The notes beneath the pieces are model-generated. The model saw only the letters and a program-made list of their open reading frames with translations, was not told where the DNA came from and did not search any database. From Pseudomonadota bacterium (lineage in GTDB: Bacteria > Pseudomonadota > Gammaproteobacteria > Steroidobacterales > Steroidobacteraceae), in contig JAFAEQ010000038.1 of NCBI GenBank assembly GCA_023423935.1, forward strand, positions 44,185 through 108,184: a DNA stretch of 64,000 nt, in the 5' to 3' direction. Positions 60,535 through 64,000 of this stretch are shown in pieces (the stretch's first letter is position 1; the number at the start of each line of letters is the position of its first letter). The position numbers were made by a program, and so were the translations under genes.

Positions 60535-61178
60535 ACATCGTGAAGCTTTTGATTCTGGGCACCACCGTGCTTGCCAGCGTCGCCTTCGCGGATACGACGA
60601 GCTTCGAGTCCGAGCTTGCATCGATTCAGGAGCAATGGGCAGTCGCCAACTACGAAACGCCTGCTGGCGAGGTCCGAAAGCACGCGTTCGAGGCCCTGAG
60701 CACACGAGCGCAGCAGTTAGCGCAGAGCAATCCGCAGCGTGCGGAAGCATTGATCTGGGAGGGCATCGTGCTGTCGACTTACGCGGGCGTGAAGGGAGGC
60801 CTGGGCGCACTCAGCCTCGCGAAACAGTCGCGCAAGGCATTGGAATCGGCATTGGCGCTGGATCCGAATGCATTGCAGGGCTCGGCGTACACGAGTCTCG
60901 GCGCGTTGTATTCGAAAGTACCGGGTTTCCCGATTGGATTCGGCGATGACAAGAAGGCGCGCGAGCTTCTGCAGAAGGCGCTGACCCTCAATCCCGACGG
61001 CATCGACTCGAACTATTTCTACGCGGAATTTCTGTGCGATCAGGGCGGATGCGTGCAGGCGATTCCGTATCTGGAGAAAGCAGCGCAGGCGCCGATGCGC
61101 CCGGGCCGTGAGCTCGCGGATGCGGGACGCCGTCGCGAGGTCGATGCGCTGCTTGCAAAAGCGAAGGCGCATTCCTGA
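60531..61178 (+). CDS. Periplasmic TPR protein, last gene of the pathway
   Basis: The 215-residue protein begins with a signal peptide (IVKLLILGTTVLASVAFADT) and continues with helical TPR repeats (AEALIWEGIVLSTYAGVKGG, RKALESALALDPNALQGSAYTSLGALY, ARELLQKALTLNPDGIDSNYFYAEFL, CVQAIPYLEKAAQAP). It overlaps the SDR stop by four bases. Such solute- or protein-binding TPR proteins resemble the TatT component of TRAP transporters. Its presence suggests that the product of the pathway is exported to, or acts in, the envelope. A hairpin lies just downstream. Confidence 0.88.
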   Translation: MNIVKLLILGTTVLASVAFADTTSFESELASIQEQWAVANYETPAGEVRKHAFEALSTRAQQLAQSNPQRAEALIWEGIVLSTYAGVKGGLGALSLAKQSRKALESALALDPNALQGSAYTSLGALYSKVPGFPIGFGDDKKARELLQKALTLNPDGIDSNYFYAEFLCDQGGCVQAIPYLEKAAQAPMRPGRELADAGRRREVDALLAKAKAHS

Positions 61179-61194
61179 GCGAGCACCGCGCAAG

Positions 61195-61228
61195 GCATAC
61201 CGAGGCCACATACGCAGCCTCGGCATGC
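61195..61228. terminator. Hairpin between convergent genes
   Basis: GCATACCGAGGC and GCCTCGGCATGC pair with one mismatch around a 10-base loop, in the 56-base gap between the TPR and xylanase stops. No T run follows on either strand, so it may act as a transcript-end stabiliser or weak terminator. Confidence 0.5.
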
Positions 61229-61234
61229 GAAGGA

Positions 61235-63775
61235 TCACAAAGGCAGAACGGACACGTCGTCCAGATACACGTCGTACGCCGGATCGGTGCCTTCGAAGAA
61301 GATTGCGACGTCAGTCGGGGTGCAGTCGGCGGGGATTACGAGATTGCCCGAAAGCTGCGTCCAGGTACCCGGAACGACGGCCGTGTTGTTCTGAATCCAG
61401 GGATAGGTATCCGCCGCGCCCTGGCATGCGACCTTCGAGGCGAGTCGCACGATGCCGTTGCCCGTGCCGTTGATGAGCGTCCACGCACTGACCGCATACG
61501 TCGTCGCGGTCTGGACCTTGCCGGTCAGCGAATACACCGCGAACTGATTGGCATTGCTGCGATTCGTCGCGTGCAGACTCTGCGCGCCTGAATGCGCTTG
61601 CGTGGTGACTGCGCTCAGCGTCGCGCCGTTCCATGAGCTCCAGCCCGCCGTGCCGGTTTCGAAGCCGCCATCGACCACCAGATCGCTGCTCGGCGGAATC
61701 ACTTTCACGTCGTCGAGATAGACATCGACGCTTGGATCAGTCCCTTCGAAGAAGATCGCGACATCCGTCGGCGTGCAGCCCGCAGGAATGATCAGATTGC
61801 CGGAGAGCTGCGTCCAGGTGTTCGGCGCCACTGCCGTGTTGTTCTGCAGCCAGGGATACGAGTCGGGCTGACCTGCGCACGACACTTTCGCCGCCAGACG
61901 CACGGTGCCGTTCGATGCTCCGGTGATGAATGCCCAAGCGCTCACTGCATAGGTCGTATCCGTCTGCACCTTGCCCGTCAGACTGTAGACCGCGAACTGT
62001 CCCGTGCTCGAACGTCCCACCGCCTGCATGCTCTGGCTACCGCTGTGCGCCTGCGACGTGCTTGTTGTCAGCGACGAGCCGATCCATGAGCTCCAACCCG
62101 CGGTGCCACTTTCGAAGCCGCCGTCGTCGACGAGGTTCGGCCCCGATTGCGGCAAGGGTTTGCCGAAGCGCAGGCTGTCGATGTTGCCGATGCCGCCGCC
62201 ACCGTTGAACACAACATAGACATCGTGCGTGCCGGTCACCGGAACCCACGGCTGCTCGAGCGTGTCGTTGCTGCCCCAGCCGGCGGTTGGCGGCAAGTCC
62301 AGTGTGAATAGAGGCGTGCCCTCGCGACTGTCGAGATACACCGAGATGCTGCCCGGATCTGTATTGCCCTTCGCGTAGGTGACCCAGAAGGTGTCCCAGC
62401 CCTGCTGGAAATCGACGCCCTGGAAGCCGATCCAATCGCCGCCATCCGTGTATGCGACGACGTTACCGAGTGCGGCCACGCCGTTACCCAGGTCGTACTC
62501 CTCCGCTTCGAGCGTCAGGCCATTCGCATTGCCCTGCCAGCCCGTCGGCACGTACGGCGGCACCGTGCACGAATCTCCACCACCGGCCCTGTAGCAAACG
62601 ATCCATGCCAGCGCGGGCCGTTCGGTGCCATCCGATCTCAAGAGATAGCCATTGGTGCGCCACGTCGTTCCCTGACGGTAGCCCCAGTGCGTGATGCCGC
62701 CCACCGAAGGATGATCCCAGAACAGCTTGAACAGATCGCGCATGCGATTCGCATGGCGCGCATCGTCCGCAAAGTTCAGGTCCAGCTCCGAGATGTAGAT
62801 CGGCAGGCCGGCACTCGCGAGCTTGTCCAGATTCGCCGCGACGACGGGCAGATCCGCGCGCTCGAGGAAGTGCGCCTGCTCGCCGATACCATCGACCAGC
62901 TTGCGCGCCTTGAGCACGTCGATCACGGCGAGATAGTTCGTCGTGAACTGATCGAGCATAAGCGTGTTGTACTCATTCAGAATCAGCTTCGCCTTCGGGA
63001 AGTACTTGCGCGCCAGTTCGAAGGATTTGACCACCCAGTCATAGCCCGTCGCGCCTGCACCACCCAGCGCCTCGCGATACTCCGCCGGCGCATTCAGCGG
63101 TTCGTTCACGACGTCGATCAGGTCGATATCGGGATAACGCTGGGCCACCGCGGCCATCCATTCTTCGATTTCCTCGAGCTGCTCCTGTGGCGACAACCCC
63201 GTCATCCACGCGGGCTGCTGCTGTCCCCAGATCAACGTATGGAACTTGAACGTCAGTTTGTTCTTCTTCGCGAACTGGTAGGCGACATCGACGTCGTCCC
63301 ACACCATGACATCGCGCGTCGCCTCGACACTGCCCCACTTACCGGCATTCTCTGGCGTGATCTGATCGAAGTACTTCAGCAGCCGCTCGTAGTCGCCCGC
63401 ACCACCGACCGAAGTCCCGAAGAACTTGATCTGGTTGACCGTGACGACCACCGTATCCGGCTCGCTGGTGCGGCCTTTGTTGTCGGTCGCGGTGAGTTTG
63501 AACTCCAGCTTGACCTGCATGTCGGTCGACGGCGCAGTGAAGCTCAGCACGCCTTTCTTGCTGGAGGTGAACTTGACCGTCGGACCTGCGATCTGGGTCC
63601 AGGTGAAAGTCTTGATCGTGCCGGTCGGCGTGTAGGACTGCGGCTCGATCGTGACCTTCGCACTTTCCTTCACCGTCAGATCCGGCCCGGCATCGACGAT
63701 GGGACCAACGATCGGACACCCGGCAATGACCATCGCACACAAGAGCACGACGTAACGCGTCACACGAAAACTCAT
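61235..63775 (-). CDS. Secreted GH10 endo-xylanase with Ig-like and three carbohydrate-binding modules
   Basis: The 846-residue lipoprotein (lipobox LLCAMVIAGC) has a beta-sandwich near 28-115 of Ig/PKD type. A family-10 glycoside hydrolase domain covers about 115-400: ITPENAGKWGSVE, HTLIWGQQQPAWM, acid/base Glu in LIDVVNEPLNAPAEYR, nucleophile Glu in LPIYISELDLNF. A CBM6-like module (about 425-545: LTLEAEEYDLGNGV, GGGGIGNIDSLRFG) follows, and then two tandem CBM4/9-like modules (about 553-700 and 702-846) that are close copies (GGFESGTAGWSSW and GGFETGTAGWSSW). It cuts beta-1,4-xylan outside the cell. No transporter or other polysaccharide gene is adjacent. Confidence 0.95.
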   Translation of the reverse strand: MSFRVTRYVVLLCAMVIAGCPIVGPIVDAGPDLTVKESAKVTIEPQSYTPTGTIKTFTWTQIAGPTVKFTSSKKGVLSFTAPSTDMQVKLEFKLTATDNKGRTSEPDTVVVTVNQIKFFGTSVGGAGDYERLLKYFDQITPENAGKWGSVEATRDVMVWDDVDVAYQFAKKNKLTFKFHTLIWGQQQPAWMTGLSPQEQLEEIEEWMAAVAQRYPDIDLIDVVNEPLNAPAEYREALGGAGATGYDWVVKSFELARKYFPKAKLILNEYNTLMLDQFTTNYLAVIDVLKARKLVDGIGEQAHFLERADLPVVAANLDKLASAGLPIYISELDLNFADDARHANRMRDLFKLFWDHPSVGGITHWGYRQGTTWRTNGYLLRSDGTERPALAWIVCYRAGGGDSCTVPPYVPTGWQGNANGLTLEAEEYDLGNGVAALGNVVAYTDGGDWIGFQGVDFQQGWDTFWVTYAKGNTDPGSISVYLDSREGTPLFTLDLPPTAGWGSNDTLEQPWVPVTGTHDVYVVFNGGGGIGNIDSLRFGKPLPQSGPNLVDDGGFESGTAGWSSWIGSSLTTSTSQAHSGSQSMQAVGRSSTGQFAVYSLTGKVQTDTTYAVSAWAFITGASNGTVRLAAKVSCAGQPDSYPWLQNNTAVAPNTWTQLSGNLIIPAGCTPTDVAIFFEGTDPSVDVYLDDVKVIPPSSDLVVDGGFETGTAGWSSWNGATLSAVTTQAHSGAQSLHATNRSNANQFAVYSLTGKVQTATTYAVSAWTLINGTGNGIVRLASKVACQGAADTYPWIQNNTAVVPGTWTQLSGNLVIPADCTPTDVAIFFEGTDPAYDVYLDDVSVLPL

Positions 63776-63950
63776 GACATCCCCCTGCGAGCCGCTTCAA
63801 TGACGGCCTGTTTGAATTCGCTACTTCACAAACGGAAGCTTCTGGTAACGCTATCACCCGATCGCCAAACTCCACAAGAGGCGAGATACATACCTCCGTT
63901 GAGTGCTCAACTGCCTGCCCATTTGTTGGAGTTATGAGCAGAACGTAAGA

Positions 63951-64000
63951 ACCATCACCTCATCACCGCCATCACCGCCATCACCCCCATCACCCCCATC
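63951..64000. repeat. 9-bp tandem repeat cut by the window edge
   Basis: From about 63951 the sequence repeats CATCACCGC/CATCACCCC with a 9-base period (CATCACCT, CATCACCGC twice, CATCACCCC twice) up to the last base. The right end is not in the window, so the copy number is unknown. Confidence 0.85.

Noticed and set aside
62687..63937. 416-residue plus-strand frame opposite the xylanase
   Set aside because: It is a shadow of the GH10 gene, whose motifs and signal peptide are unambiguous.

Overview
The window reads as a chromosomal segment of a GC-rich Gram-negative bacterium. Outer-membrane barrels, NodT-type lipoprotein efflux, TlpA, ApbE, MscS, M13 peptidase and DUF-family genes typical of Gammaproteobacteria point to the Steroidobacter/Nevskia/Xanthomonad side of that class. 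The lineage is inferred from gene content only. No rRNA, tRNA, CRISPR array, transposase or phage gene was seen. Genes are dense, on both strands, and many are coupled by 1-4 base overlaps.

Layout. 0.4-3 kb: a secreted barrel-like protein, then a HAD phosphatase-lipase pair. 3-6 kb: a TlpA thioredoxin, a small lipoprotein ending in a Gly/Cys tail, a DUF3570 barrel and ApbE, probably one extracytoplasmic redox unit; the barrel carries a sequence matching the FMN-attachment motif used by ApbE. 6-9.8 kb: CBS protein, two sensor kinases and a small Ser/Thr/Pro lipoprotein. 10-20 kb: M48 peptidase, an APH/ATPase fusion with a 15-bp coding repeat, a 51-residue exported peptide with its own promoter and terminator, an alpha/beta hydrolase lacking its nucleophile, MscS, and small metabolic or stress genes. 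20-29 kb: M13 peptidase, a YciI/ECF42-type sigma pair, TraB-like, GST, lectin-fold, flavin-binding and glycine-zipper proteins, and three unusual convergent spacers filled with repeats.

29.4-37 kb: a six-domain lipopeptide synthetase (fatty acyl-AMP ligase, carrier, condensation, adenylation with a glycine-like code, carrier, thioesterase with a Cys nucleophile) followed by a flippase-type exporter. It is predicted to make and export an N-acyl amino acid, perhaps N-acylglycine. 37-43.6 kb: prolyl-hydroxylase-like dioxygenase, old yellow enzyme, OsmC/AraC pair and two tandem methyltransferases. 43.6-48.4 kb: a MarR-controlled tripartite EmrAB/NodT pump with a perfect 14-bp palindrome upstream. 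48.5-56.5 kb: gamma-glutamyltransferase, DUF6152/DUF6644, a LuxR regulator, a large lipoprotein and a DUF418/NTF2-like pair.

56.9-61.2 kb: five tightly coupled genes (thermostable-hemolysin family, acyl-adenylating enzyme, heme-oxygenase-like diiron protein, short-chain dehydrogenase, periplasmic TPR protein) that look like an undescribed small-molecule pathway; this is the strongest novelty candidate. The window closes with a secreted GH10 xylanase carrying three carbohydrate-binding modules and the start of a 9-bp tandem repeat cut by the window edge.
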